NCBI GenBank assembly: GCA_023953615.1
Contig: JAMLJH010000002.1
Span: 62,001 to 126,000, forward strand
DNA length: 64,000 bases
Reading direction: 5' to 3'
Source: Verrucomicrobiia bacterium
GTDB taxonomy: Bacteria > Verrucomicrobiota > Verrucomicrobiia > Limisphaerales > JADLHS01
The notes under the pieces were generated by a model, which did no database searches, was not told the origin of the DNA, and worked only from the letters and a program-made list of their open reading frames with translations. Below, one piece after another: positions 15,688 to 24,640 of the stretch (the first letter of the stretch is position 1; every line of letters begins with the position of its first letter). The position numbers and the translations under genes were made by a program.

Positions 15688-16778
15688 AAAGTGACAATTT
15701 TGTTCATGCGCTGACGTAACTCGTCGGCGCTCAGTTCCGTCTTCCAGCCGACACAAAGATCCGTGCCGCCCTTGTTGGCAATGGTGAGGTTTTGTTGCGG
15801 TCCCATGCCGGTGATGAGGTCGAGGTCGCCGGCTTGCAAAGATTCACCCAGAGCGCGAAAGCGGTTGACGGTCTGGCGCACCCAGGTGGCGACCAGATCG
15901 GGATTGTTGAGACCGCGTGAATCAATTCGCGTTTCCGCCACCAGTTTCAACGCGAACTCAACCCCGTCCGTTTCCATCAGGGTATTCAGACCGCTGGAGG
16001 TGTTTAATGGAGCGGCGTTCGTGCTAATGGGTGTGTCGGCATTATCCGTGGCGATGGGCGTTTCTTTGCTCTCATCAATCGCCTGTGCCGTTTCAAGCAG
16101 GAGCGCGTTGTACGGTTTGAAAATGGTTCGTGGCCGATCCGGTTCGGCGGGGAGGAATTCAAAGTTACCCGCCCTCCAACACAGGATGCGTTGAAAGGCC
16201 TCCTCGCCCCGGACCTCTTCGGTCTCCGCGTCAACTACATCCCCGTTGCTGATCCAGATGCGTCCGGTAAGTGGGCCATTGGTAATGCGGAGCACGGTTG
16301 AAGTTTGCGAGATACATTCCAGTTGTACGAGGTCCACCAGGCTCTTGCTCTGGACGCCGCGGAAACCGACTTCGTCTTCCCGGACAATCAAGGAGTCCAT
16401 ACACTCGACGAACTGCGCCATTTCCTGTTCCGAGGAAGGTTTCGACCAATAGAGATCCACTCCCAAAGCGTAAACTCGCGAGCGGAAACGCTCGTCGGCA
16501 TTCGAGGTCAGCACGACCGTGCGCAGGTCCGGCCATCTGCGTCGCGCGATGGTCAGTAATTGTAATCCATCCATGCGCGGCATGCGCAGATCGGTGACGA
16601 GCAGACGGTACTCATTGCTCTCCAACATGGCCAACGCCTTGGTCCCGGTGGTGGCGGTGTCCACCTCCGGCTGGCTGGATAACTCCGCGAAGGTATCGCG
16701 ATAGATCTCCAGTAACTCCGGGTCATCATCCACTAACAGAACTTTGCGTCGGATCTCCATTGTTGACGTGCGTATCAT
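15675..16778 (-). CDS. Response regulator: receiver + DUF4388 (PATAN-like) + roadblock-like domain
   Basis: A 367-residue cytosolic signalling protein. The receiver domain is at residues ~11-135, with acidic pocket DDD (17-19), phosphoacceptor Asp63 in VTDLRMPRMDG and the conserved Lys in LYWSKP. A DUF4388 domain follows at ~150-250 (GPLTGRIWISNGDVVDAETE, GEEAFQRILCWRAGNFEF). A C-terminal ~100-residue unit (LDLITGMGPQQNLTIANKGG) has a roadblock-like pattern. DUF4388 proteins are common near Mgl/gliding genes. The start at ATG 16778 has AGAGG seven bases upstream; MEIRRK at 16760 is the alternative. No histidine kinase is nearby. It heads an operon divergent from the mglAB side. Confidence 0.85.
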   Translation of the reverse strand: MIRTSTMEIRRKVLLVDDDPELLEIYRDTFAELSSQPEVDTATTGTKALAMLESNEYRLLVTDLRMPRMDGLQLLTIARRRWPDLRTVVLTSNADERFRSRVYALGVDLYWSKPSSEQEMAQFVECMDSLIVREDEVGFRGVQSKSLVDLVQLECISQTSTVLRITNGPLTGRIWISNGDVVDAETEEVRGEEAFQRILCWRAGNFEFLPAEPDRPRTIFKPYNALLLETAQAIDESKETPIATDNADTPISTNAAPLNTSSGLNTLMETDGVEFALKLVAETRIDSRGLNNPDLVATWVRQTVNRFRALGESLQAGDLDLITGMGPQQNLTIANKGGTDLCVGWKTELSADELRQRMNKIVTLWAS

Positions 16779-17161
16779 GCCGCGACCTCTGGTTCGACTG
16801 CGACCAGAGTGACGCTGTGCCATCCAAGCAAGAGACGTTCCGATATTTTTGCCGCACCAACATTTTGCGCAAATTGTGAACTGGTTGCGAAACCCTGACG
16901 GTTCGAGCTGGTTTTGCGGCCTTGGTGAGTACGGCGTTGCGGAGCCGGGACGTGGACAAGCAGTCCATCAACGAGACAACTCGTGCCTCGCCAAGTCATC
17001 CCGTGGTGACGCGCGAGTTATCTCGTTGCCTTGGAATTTTGGTCTTTCGCGGTAAAGAACCGGTCAATTGTCATTCATTGGCGCTCATGGCATGTCATCT
17101 GCAAGAGGGCGGACAAGTCGTAAACGGTTTTATAGTGGTAAGTTGAAGAATCACACTACTG
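16779..17161. promoter_or_regulatory. Divergent intergenic region between the two Mgl-type operons
   Basis: About 380 bases with no supported gene; open frames here lack protein character. It must hold the promoters for both the minus-strand response-regulator operon and the plus-strand roadblock-mglA-mglB operon. I cannot pick defined -35/-10 boxes or an operator palindrome. An AT-rich patch, TGTATAAAAATATGAGC at about 17229-17245, lies just inside the annotated start of the plus-strand gene. Confidence 0.5.
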
Positions 17162-19258
17162 ATGTCCGGCGCTTCACTGCAACGTGGTGCCGCGCAGCAA
17201 AACAGCGAAATGGCTGATACTAGACGATTGTATAAAAATATGAGCGCATCCTCTTCCAAAGGCGTCCGTTTTGGCATTTGGGGTTTTTTCAAAGGTTTGT
17301 TTCATCGTGCGGATGACGCGGATTTGCTACTCGCTGATGATGAAGCTTCGCTGGAAACGGCTTCGCAACTAACGCCGCCACCGGTTGAAGTTGCTCCCCC
17401 GGTCGCTCCGACCGGCAAATCCGCTGCGGCCACGCCATCGCAAAATCTCAACGTGGATGTGCAAGACGCGGGGGTGGCGCCCAGTGTCGCCATTCCGTTG
17501 CAGGCGATTTTGAATAATTTTCCCAACGAGTTGCGCGGTCGGGTTCGGGTGCAAACCGTTGGCGATCTGGCCATCAACGTGGCCGCTGATAAAATTTTGG
17601 CACAGTTGCCGCAAGGTCAGGTGCGATTGCCTTTTGGTGAAATCCGCAAATCCGCGCCTCAAGTGTTCTCCGCCGGGGTGGATTACGATCGGATCTCAGT
17701 TGCTTTGCCGCTGAACGAAGTGCTGTCGCGATTGAATCCTGGGTTGCTGTTGCGTCGCTCGCAATCGCGGCATCGGGTGGAAATTCCCGATGAAATCACC
17801 AGCCCCTTTGATGGGCGCGGTGAAGGTCTTTCGGTGGGGAACGCAAAACCGGTGCAGCCCGCTGCGCCACGTAAAACCGCGCCCGAGCAGCTAATGCCGG
17901 AGCGCGGTCCGATTTCACACGCCCCCGCGACTCCGACTCCCAAGCCCCGGGCCAAAGTCGCCTTGCCTCCCGAATTGGAAGCTATTCCAGCGCTGTTCGG
18001 TCCCAAGGCCGCTCCCGCTGCGGCTCCAAGTGCGGCTAGCACCCCATCGGCTCCGGAGCCGATTCCATTTAAGATGGCGACCCCACCGCCATCTCGCCCG
18101 GTATCGCCAGCACCGGTTTCCGTTGCCGCTCCCGCCCCAAGCATTCCAATGCCGACGGTGGCCGCTGCCGTCAGTAAACCCGTCGCGGCGACGCCAGCCG
18201 TGTCGAGCGCGGTCATTTACGCTTCGTTGCGTTCGTTATCGGAGAGCTGGCCGGAGGCGGTGCAACAGGAAATCACACAGGCGGGTTTGGGCGAGTCCAA
18301 AGTCGCTTTGCCGGTGGACCAGGTGGAGACAGCGCTCAAACGTGGCCGGATTGTTTTTCCTTGGAAACTGGTTCGCTCGTGGATCAGTCCGGCGGCGCCC
18401 GTCTCGGTTTCCGCGCATGATGCGGCTGAGTTGGAATTGCCCTTGAAGATCGTTGCGCCGCTTTTCCTGAGTCGCAAACATTCTGGAAATGGTGCCGCCG
18501 GCAAAGCCGCGGTGGGTCAGGATATTCCTGATCTCTTCTTCGGTGGACCCGCGAAAACGGATGCGGCCCCACCGGCGCCAGTGGCTCCGGCTGCCGCCCG
18601 GACGGCACCCGCTCCCGCGGCGCCGGTTGCTCCAGCAGCTCCCGTGGCTTCACTGCCGCCCCAACCCGTTGCGCCTCCGGCGCCGAGTGTGGCCAAATCG
18701 CCGGCGGGGATCGTGACTGGGCTGGTTCCTCCCGCGACCGCGAAAGCTGCTCCTGAAGCCGATTCGCTCAACGCCAAGTTGCCTGGCGGGGCCACGGATC
18801 GGATCGAAGACACTAATTTCTATCTCTGGAGTGACGCGTCGGAGACGACCCGACTCCACCTCGAAAGCCTCAAGAAGACGGGGGCGAAGGGCACCGAGTT
18901 TGCCAAGCGTTACTCCTCGCCCAATGAGATTGTGGATCGCGCCATGAAGATTCCGGGAGTGGCTGGCGCGCTGGTCGCTTTGCCCGACGGTTTGATGGTG
19001 GCCAGTCGGATTCCGCCGGAATTCAATGGCGACACCTTGGCCGCGTTTCTCCCGCAGATTTTCGTCAAGGTGAACTCTGCCGCAAAGGAATTGCGCATGG
19101 GTGAGTTGAACAATGTCAGTTTCACCGTGGGCGTCACCCCATGGAAGATTTTCCGCGTGAACGCGATTTTCTTTGCCGCCTTTGGTCAAGGGGCGCAACC
19201 GATGCCGACGGCGCAGTTGGCCGGGCTCGCAGCGGAGTTGGACCGCAAAAATAAGTAA
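17162..19258 (+). CDS. Pro/Ala-rich protein with C-terminal roadblock domain, upstream of mglA
   Basis: Up to 698 residues, cytosolic. Two related ~95-residue units occur, one at ~115-205 (VAIPLQAILNNFPNELRGRV to LPLNEVLSRLNPGLLLRR) and one at ~350-440 (VIYASLRSLSESWPEAVQQE to LPLKIVAPLFLSRK). They are separated by long Pro/Ala linkers (~230-345 and ~465-545). The C-terminus (~580-698: NEIVDRAMKIPGVAGALVAL, ALPDGLMVASRIP, FTVGVTPWKIFRVNAIFFAA) is a roadblock/LC7 domain. Start is uncertain: ATG 17162, 17210 or 17240. The last (MSASSSKGVRFGIWGFFKG) follows an AT-rich patch and may be the true one. Its stop is three bases before mglA, so it is co-transcribed. The likely role is a GTPase-interacting scaffold; this is inferred. 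Confidence 0.82.
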   Translation: MSGASLQRGAAQQNSEMADTRRLYKNMSASSSKGVRFGIWGFFKGLFHRADDADLLLADDEASLETASQLTPPPVEVAPPVAPTGKSAAATPSQNLNVDVQDAGVAPSVAIPLQAILNNFPNELRGRVRVQTVGDLAINVAADKILAQLPQGQVRLPFGEIRKSAPQVFSAGVDYDRISVALPLNEVLSRLNPGLLLRRSQSRHRVEIPDEITSPFDGRGEGLSVGNAKPVQPAAPRKTAPEQLMPERGPISHAPATPTPKPRAKVALPPELEAIPALFGPKAAPAAAPSAASTPSAPEPIPFKMATPPPSRPVSPAPVSVAAPAPSIPMPTVAAAVSKPVAATPAVSSAVIYASLRSLSESWPEAVQQEITQAGLGESKVALPVDQVETALKRGRIVFPWKLVRSWISPAAPVSVSAHDAAELELPLKIVAPLFLSRKHSGNGAAGKAAVGQDIPDLFFGGPAKTDAAPPAPVAPAAARTAPAPAAPVAPAAPVASLPPQPVAPPAPSVAKSPAGIVTGLVPPATAKAAPEADSLNAKLPGGATDRIEDTNFYLWSDASETTRLHLESLKKTGAKGTEFAKRYSSPNEIVDRAMKIPGVAGALVALPDGLMVASRIPPEFNGDTLAAFLPQIFVKVNSAAKELRMGELNNVSFTVGVTPWKIFRVNAIFFAAFGQGAQPMPTAQLAGLAAELDRKNK

Positions 19259-19261
19259 GTT

Positions 19262-19876
19262 ATGGCTATCATTAATCAGGCAACCAAAGAATTACAGGTC
19301 AAGGTCGTCTATTACGGTCCCGGCATGTGCGGGAAAACGACGAACCTTGTCCAGGTTCATGATCATGTGCAGACGCAGGCCGGGAACAAGGGTAAACTGG
19401 TCTCACTGGCCACGAGCTCGGACCGGACCTTGTTCTTCGATTTTCTGCCCATCGAGGCAATGTCCATCAAAGGCTTCAAAACGAAATTTCAGCTTTATAC
19501 CGTGCCGGGGCAGGTGATTTACAACACCACGCGCCAGCTCGTGTTGCGCGGCGTGGATGGGATCGTTTTCTGCGCGGATTCGCAATACGAGAAGATGCAG
19601 GAGAATGTGGAGAGCTTCCAGAACCTGCAGGAGAACCTGCGTAATCTGCGGCTGAACCTGGATGAAATCCCTTACGTGTTGCAATACAACAAGCGGGATT
19701 TGCCGAATGCGGCGCCAATCGAGTACATGGAATTTTTGCTCAACAATCGAGAAGTGCAGGTGCCGTCGTTTCCGGCGGCCGCGCACAAATGCGAGGGCGT
19801 GTTCGAGACCTTGAACATGATCACGCGCATGTTGTTACACAAATACGTGAATCAAGGTCAACCGCACTATGCCTGA
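19262..19876 (+). CDS. mglA: MglA-like small Ras-type GTPase
   Basis: A 204-residue GTPase close to Myxococcus MglA in wording and length. It has the P-loop GPGMCGKT (19-26), the switch region SSDRTLFFDFLP (52-63), the Walker B/switch II segment TVPGQ (80-84) and the base-specificity motif YNKRD (~137-141). MglA-GTP marks the leading pole in gliding bacteria and recruits motility machinery, and MglB stimulates its hydrolysis. Here it lies between a large roadblock protein and an MglB-like protein. The following ATG is inside this gene (8-base overlap). Related genes also occur in non-gliding bacteria, so motility is not implied. Confidence 0.92.
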   Translation: MAIINQATKELQVKVVYYGPGMCGKTTNLVQVHDHVQTQAGNKGKLVSLATSSDRTLFFDFLPIEAMSIKGFKTKFQLYTVPGQVIYNTTRQLVLRGVDGIVFCADSQYEKMQENVESFQNLQENLRNLRLNLDEIPYVLQYNKRDLPNAAPIEYMEFLLNNREVQVPSFPAAAHKCEGVFETLNMITRMLLHKYVNQGQPHYA

Positions 19877-20357
19877 CATGACTACGTTACCGCAATTATT
19901 GGAAGAAGACGTCCAACGGATGGATCGCGTCCTGGTGGATTACCTGGACCGGAGCGACGCCGTGACCGCACTGGTCATTGACAAAGGCGGATTCCTGATC
20001 GCGCATCAAGGGGACAACCGACACTTTGATTTGACCACCATTGGCGCGCTGGCCTCCGGTGCGTTTATGGCCAACCAGACCATCGCCAATCTGGTGCATG
20101 AGGACAACTTCGAGAGCGTGTATCAACAGGGCGGCAAATACAGCATGTTCTGCGCAAGCATTGACGAGCATTGCCTCTTGATGGTGATCTTCCCGTCCAA
20201 AACCGGCGTCGGCGTGGTGAAATATCATGCGGCCGAAGCGCGGAATCAAATCGCCAGCCAACTCAAGATCGCGCAACAACGCGATCCGGGTCGCGGGGTG
20301 GATTTGTCCGTGTTGAATCTGGCGGATCCCAGCGAAGTTTTCCGGCGCAAGCTCTGA
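19869..20357 (+). CDS. mglB: MglB-like roadblock/LC7 protein, GTPase-activating partner
   Basis: A 162-residue roadblock/LC7 protein. The core AVTALVIDKGGFLIAHQGD, then TTIGALASGAFMANQTIANL and EHCLLMVIFPSKTGVGVVKY follows Myxococcus MglB closely (LVDKNGQLIS, SLASLTAGNVAAMGGLAKL, VVLVVIFDNRTSLGLVR). MglB dimers bind MglA and act as its GAP, restricting it to one pole. The gene overlaps mglA by eight bases. ATG 19878 (MTTLPQLLEED) is an alternative start. It carries an extra ~20-residue C-terminal tail. Confidence 0.88.
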   Translation: MPDMTTLPQLLEEDVQRMDRVLVDYLDRSDAVTALVIDKGGFLIAHQGDNRHFDLTTIGALASGAFMANQTIANLVHEDNFESVYQQGGKYSMFCASIDEHCLLMVIFPSKTGVGVVKYHAAEARNQIASQLKIAQQRDPGRGVDLSVLNLADPSEVFRRKL

Positions 20358-20486
20358 GGAGTTTCCCAAGACGCTTGCGTTAATGAATTACGGCGATCCT
20401 TCCACGCAAGCGCCAAGGTATCCGGGTTAGTACTTTGCGGCGAGCCAGTCAGCCCGAGGCGCTTCTGCGAGTACGGAAGCGCGACT

Positions 20487-20612
20487 TCAGTGTTTGGAAG
20501 AATCGTCCGGCTTCGGCTCGCTATCCTTGGTGAGCCACCAAACCACCAGTGCCGGACCAAAGCAAATCGTAATGCCAATCGGCACTCCCATGATACTCCA
20601 AAAGACATCCAT
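20487..20612 (-). CDS. Single-span small membrane protein (41 aa)
   Basis: A short minus-strand frame from ATG 20612 to TGA 20487. The product has one clear transmembrane segment (FWSIMGVPIGITICFGPALV, then VWWLTKD) and a charged hydrophilic tail (SEPKPDDSSKH). The sharp hydrophobic-to-acidic switch is what real micro-membrane proteins show. There is no strong ribosome binding site. I do not recognise a family. The spacing to neighbours (130 bases from mglB, 113 from the esterase end) leaves room for its own promoter. Confidence 0.5.
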   Translation of the reverse strand: MDVFWSIMGVPIGITICFGPALVVWWLTKDSEPKPDDSSKH

Positions 20613-20725
20613 AATTCGGTCGTAGCATTGCGGGTTTCACCTGCCTTGTAAAGTTGGTTCTGGTGTGTCTGCCGACGGGATCCTCGTTTCAGGCCGCGGA
20701 TGAAAAATCAACCGGCTGCACTCTC

Positions 20726-22771
20726 TTACAACTTGGTCAACCAGTTTAGGATTTGCTTGTCAGTCGCCGGCTCCCTCTGAACCGTGAAGTCACGTGTCGC
20801 GCGGAGTGCTTGATAGCCTTGTTGAATGGCACTCTGCTCGAATTGGTCGCCGGTGTTATGAATCGCCAACGGCTGCGGCGCCGCCAGCAACGCGGCGGTT
20901 TCAAATCCGCCCAGGCTGAGCAACCCCGGGCAAAACAGATCGTCATCCAGCCAGGCGGCTTCCCCACCGGTTGATAGATTGTTCAAATCAGCGACCACGG
21001 CTTGCGCGCCCGGCGCAGCCAACAGCGACCACCAACCGGCGCGACCTTCACCGCACAAGATCACTCGCGGCGCGGCTTGGCCGGAGGGGAACAGTTTGCG
21101 GACGCTGTCGCAAACGGTGAGCAGATCACCAACACGCTGTTGGAGGCGGGTGCGATTGTAGGTGGTGTAAAAATTCTTGAAAGGATCCGCTGCGGGGCCG
21201 GACGAGAATTCGGAAATGACCACGACCGGATAACCCTCCTTGAGCAAGGCCGCCGCCAAGCCTTGCGGATTTTGTTCCGCGGCACAATATCGCTGCGCGC
21301 CATTCTCATGCGCCAATACGATCACCCGGTTGGCTTTGCTGGATCGGCGCCGGGGTTTATCGGGCTGAAACCGGATTGCTGTGACCGCGTCCGCGTTGTT
21401 CTCGGAACGAATGCTGAATTCCATGGCTGCCCAGCCGTCTCCCGCGCGCACCGGTTTGAGATTGAGTTGGGTTTCCGTGATGGGCCAGTCCGCTTGCAGC
21501 GTATGTCGCCAGAGCGGCTGCATGGTGGAACGGAACGCATCGAAGTCGCGTTTCTGTTTTGGCTGCCCGTTGGCCAACTGGACGCGGTGCTGCGTTTTCA
21601 AGTAATCCATCAATTGCTGATCCGTAATCGCGTCGGCGGGCAACTGGTCATCCGGCCACACGCGCAGCTCTTGGTCCGGATCCTTGGTATAGGGTTTTTC
21701 AGCCAGGGATTGCGCGTCCGGCGCGTCCAGCAACCATCGGTTCAGCCAGGCGTAAACGGCTTCGCGGCTGGTTTGATTGTAATTGTGGTCAAAGTTGAAA
21801 CGGAGGTGGCGCAATTGATCGGGAACGCCGAGTATTTCATACGCGCTGGCCACCGCCGGTCCCTCCACCGTCGGCGTGTCCTTGGTCCAATCTCCCGTGG
21901 CGGCAATCAGAATTTGCGGGCGTGGTGCGGCGGCGGCCGCAATGTCCATGTTGGAGAATTTCACGCGTAACCCCGGCGCGTTTTCACAGAGACAACCGCC
22001 CTGCATGGAATGGGAAACCATGCAGACAGGTGCTTGCACCACCAGGCGGTTTTCGATCGCGCCCAGAATGAAAGTCTGCGTGCCACCCCCCGAGGCACCG
22101 GTGCAACCGAGACGCGATTTATCCACATCCGGCAGTGATTCAAGGAAGTCCAGCGCGCGGATGGAATTCCAGGTTTGCAAACCCATCAAGCTGATGTTCC
22201 AGAGTTGGCATAGTGCGTTCGTGCCAAAAAACCGGTGTCGCGATCCAAAGTCGGCTCCCGGCTGACCGGCGCGTGGGTAATTGGCAAAGCTCGTGTCGTT
22301 GTAACCGACCATGTCATAGGCGAACGCGATGATGCCCTGTTTGGCGAGGTTGATGCAGCGCCCCGGAATGGAACCGTCCTGGCCGTCGGTCAGGCGACCG
22401 TTGCTCCAATGGCCGTGCGGATTGAGTACGGCGGGAAATGGTCCGGCGCCCTGTCCACGGGGACGATAAAGATTTCCGCCTACATAAAACCCCGGACAAC
22501 TTTCGAACGTCACCCGTTCCACCGTGTAATCTTCATGTTCGATGCGTCCGGAAACTTGCGCGTTGAGCGGCGTCTTTTCCGGCTGCAGCCACAGACCGCA
22601 ACTGATCCGCACCTGTTCGCGAATGTCCTGGGCGCGCGCTTCCCACTCGCTGCGTGAGGTCGGTGGCGTAAAGGTGCGCAAGGTGTCCAACGTGTGCGTT
22701 TCCGGCTCGACGGCCGGGAGTGCCAACGGTAACGCGACGAGAGCAAGCAAGACCGAGCGGATAAATTTCAT
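20726..22771 (-). CDS. Exported alpha/beta-hydrolase, acetylxylan-esterase-like
   Basis: A 681-residue exported hydrolase. The signal peptide is at MKFIRSVLLALVALPLALPA. The N-terminal domain contains a lid-like region and the nucleophile elbow CTGASGGGTQTF. VLNPHGHW and AYDMVGYND precede it, as in acetylxylan and glucuronoyl-type esterases of the large Planctomycetes/Verrucomicrobia family. A second alpha/beta-like half (NRVIVLAHENGAQRYC, VVVISEFSSG, VILCGEGRAGWWSLLA) lacks a Ser elbow and may be a degenerate duplicate. Substrate is unknown; deacylation of plant polysaccharide is plausible. The frame is open to 22882, but the signal peptide sets the start at 22771. Confidence 0.78.
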   Translation of the reverse strand: MKFIRSVLLALVALPLALPAVEPETHTLDTLRTFTPPTSRSEWEARAQDIREQVRISCGLWLQPEKTPLNAQVSGRIEHEDYTVERVTFESCPGFYVGGNLYRPRGQGAGPFPAVLNPHGHWSNGRLTDGQDGSIPGRCINLAKQGIIAFAYDMVGYNDTSFANYPRAGQPGADFGSRHRFFGTNALCQLWNISLMGLQTWNSIRALDFLESLPDVDKSRLGCTGASGGGTQTFILGAIENRLVVQAPVCMVSHSMQGGCLCENAPGLRVKFSNMDIAAAAAPRPQILIAATGDWTKDTPTVEGPAVASAYEILGVPDQLRHLRFNFDHNYNQTSREAVYAWLNRWLLDAPDAQSLAEKPYTKDPDQELRVWPDDQLPADAITDQQLMDYLKTQHRVQLANGQPKQKRDFDAFRSTMQPLWRHTLQADWPITETQLNLKPVRAGDGWAAMEFSIRSENNADAVTAIRFQPDKPRRRSSKANRVIVLAHENGAQRYCAAEQNPQGLAAALLKEGYPVVVISEFSSGPAADPFKNFYTTYNRTRLQQRVGDLLTVCDSVRKLFPSGQAAPRVILCGEGRAGWWSLLAAPGAQAVVADLNNLSTGGEAAWLDDDLFCPGLLSLGGFETAALLAAPQPLAIHNTGDQFEQSAIQQGYQALRATRDFTVQREPATDKQILNWLTKL

Positions 22772-23204
22772 AAGCGGAGCTGGCCGACGTCTTCGTCCGT
22801 TCGTGCTGACGACGGGGCACGCCGGAGTTGCGCCGGATTTTTCAGAGATGGTGTTGAATTGAGTCAGTGACCGCGCGTTCATGATGGTGCGTCATTCTGC
22901 GTGTCAAAGCGGGAAACTGCCAGGATAAATTTCCTGATATGACCGGAGCCACGGGCTGAATCACGCCCCGTCGCCGTTGTTGGCTGGCATTTGGCTTGAC
23001 GCCGATGTGTTGTTTAATGAAGCTGGCGACGAAATGAAAGCCACTTGAGTTGTCACGCACGCTGGAGCGTAGCCGATGAGAATCGCGATTCATCGCCGCC
23101 GATCTGGCGAGTGGTCGTCCCAAATCCAGGGCGAAGTGGTTTTTTACTAGATCATTAAAAAATCCATCGGCCGCTTAATGCGGCACAAACCAAAAGGAAG
23201 CAGC
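22772..23204. other. Intergenic stretch between divergent genes
   Basis: About 430 bases. A minus-strand frame of 93 residues (22842-23123) exists, but it is Arg/Ser/His-rich and matches no family I know. Just before the 23205 start lies AAGGAAG (23194-23200), a good ribosome binding site. TTTTTTACTAGATC around 23140-23152 may belong to the promoter. Confidence 0.5.
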
Positions 23205-24482
23205 ATGAAATACTCGTTCGTAGGGGCTGGCGTACTCGCGCTGGCGTTGGCAATGGGACCGCAAGCCCAAGCCCAAACCGGTAGTGACGGCATGATCATT
23301 ATTACCACCCGCAAGAATCAGGATCTGACTTGGGGATATACTGACGCTTGGAGCGCCTTGGGACCCGGTCAAATTTCACCGGGGGATGTCTTGATGGGGT
23401 TAGTACTCGGAGATAACGGTTACTCCAGTCGCCTGATCATTGATGCCGAGCTTAATCCGATTCAGGTCAACCCTCTGCTCGGCACCCCGGGAGACCAGAA
23501 CTTATATCTTTTCCCCGATAATTCGGATTTCAACGCGAGTCTGATCATCCATTCCGGCTCCAGCGCTTCCGGAGACATCAGCGCGCCCAACACGTCCGGT
23601 GTTCCGATTATCATGGGGGAACATTCATGTATCGCCAACGGTTACCGTCTGGCGCACAACAGCCTGTATCTCTATGCGACCCCCAACCCGACCAGCACGG
23701 GCACGGACGACGTGAGGAATAACGAAGCCAGTCAGGGCGGCACGAACCAGTATATGAAGGTGCTGCTGCCCAACCATCCGATCATGCAAGGCATTCCGTT
23801 GGACGCGAACGGCATGGTGAAGATATTCCGGGATCCCTACCCAGAAGAAGGTGGCCTTCCGGGTGACGGCGGCGACGTGGGTAATCATACCCCGACGGGC
23901 GGAAAGAAGAACTATGAATATGCCTGGACCGTGGCGAACGCCAGCGATGCCGCCCCCGGCACTCAGGTAATTGGCGTTCTCGGCGGGTATCCGGAACGGG
24001 CCTGCTTCGCCGTTGCCGACGTGGGCGCTCAGTTGGGAGATTATACCAATGAGGATCCCGAGCACCCATGGTCCATCGCTTACGGAGATAATAAGGCGCA
24101 CCAGCGGCTGGTACACTTTTGGGTCAACGAACAAGGCTCCGGCGGTTCCCGACGTTGCTTCAATTCGTTGACTGACATTGGCAAGGTCATTTTCATCCGC
24201 ACCGTCAAGTGGGCTTTGGGTGAAACGCTGGAGCCGTATCAAGGTGTGGGACTCATTCGAGTATCAAAAGTGGATGACCAGCAAATTCAACTGGAATGGG
24301 ATGGAAATCCAGCCAAGCACTATAAAATTCTCGCCACGCGGAATCTTGCCGGCGTCGCCGACCGATCCAACTGGCAGACTGTGGTCCAGGATCTCGCCGT
24401 GGTGGGGGGCGTGGGCACCGTGACCTTTGACGTTTCGGAAGCGGGGCAATATGCCTTTCTCCGTGTTGCGGAGATGAATTGA
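23205..24482 (+). CDS. Exported protein of unknown function with RFYRV-type tail module
   Basis: A 425-residue exported protein. The signal peptide MKYSFVGAGVLALALAMGPQ ends AQAQ. The body (DGMIIITTRKNQDLTWGYTD, MGEHSCIANGYRLAH, WSIAYGDNKAHQRLVHFWVN) is not a family I recognise; the alternating strands and ligand-like loops could be a ThuA/GATase-like fold. The last ~70 residues (YKILATRNLAGVADRSNWQT, then FDVSEAGQYAFLRVAEMN) match the tail module seen on four other exported proteins here. The start is well supported by AAGGAAG five bases before ATG. Confidence 0.72.
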   Translation: MKYSFVGAGVLALALAMGPQAQAQTGSDGMIIITTRKNQDLTWGYTDAWSALGPGQISPGDVLMGLVLGDNGYSSRLIIDAELNPIQVNPLLGTPGDQNLYLFPDNSDFNASLIIHSGSSASGDISAPNTSGVPIIMGEHSCIANGYRLAHNSLYLYATPNPTSTGTDDVRNNEASQGGTNQYMKVLLPNHPIMQGIPLDANGMVKIFRDPYPEEGGLPGDGGDVGNHTPTGGKKNYEYAWTVANASDAAPGTQVIGVLGGYPERACFAVADVGAQLGDYTNEDPEHPWSIAYGDNKAHQRLVHFWVNEQGSGGSRRCFNSLTDIGKVIFIRTVKWALGETLEPYQGVGLIRVSKVDDQQIQLEWDGNPAKHYKILATRNLAGVADRSNWQTVVQDLAVVGGVGTVTFDVSEAGQYAFLRVAEMN

Positions 24483-24553
24483 CTCTTCGGTTGCGACTGA
24501 AGGACCATTTGAATTCAAACCACAATGGCCCTGGTCATTGTTGCCTCTCGTGT

Positions 24554-24590
24554 CAGCGGCCGTGGGTAATCAACAACCCAACGGCCGCTG
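24554..24590. terminator. Strong hairpin between convergent genes
   Basis: A perfect 10-bp stem CAGCGGCCGT / ACGGCCGCTG (24554-24563 with 24581-24590), extended by GGGT/ACCC with one bulged A. It is placed between the stops of the 23205 gene and the minus-strand cassette. No T-tract follows on either strand, so it may stabilise 3' ends or act as a T-less terminator rather than a classical one. Confidence 0.6.
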
Positions 24591-24640
24591 ATAACGGAGC
24601 TCCGTCTCGAGGCAGATTGAATCAATCCGGTTGGATCGAC

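Noticed and set aside
21002..21970. 322-codon frame antisense to the esterase
   Set aside because: High-GC shadow frame; the opposite strand has signal peptide and nucleophile elbow.
22842..23123. 93-codon minus-strand frame between the esterase and 23205
   Set aside because: Overlaps the esterase 5' end, Arg/His/Ser-rich, no recognisable features or ribosome binding site.
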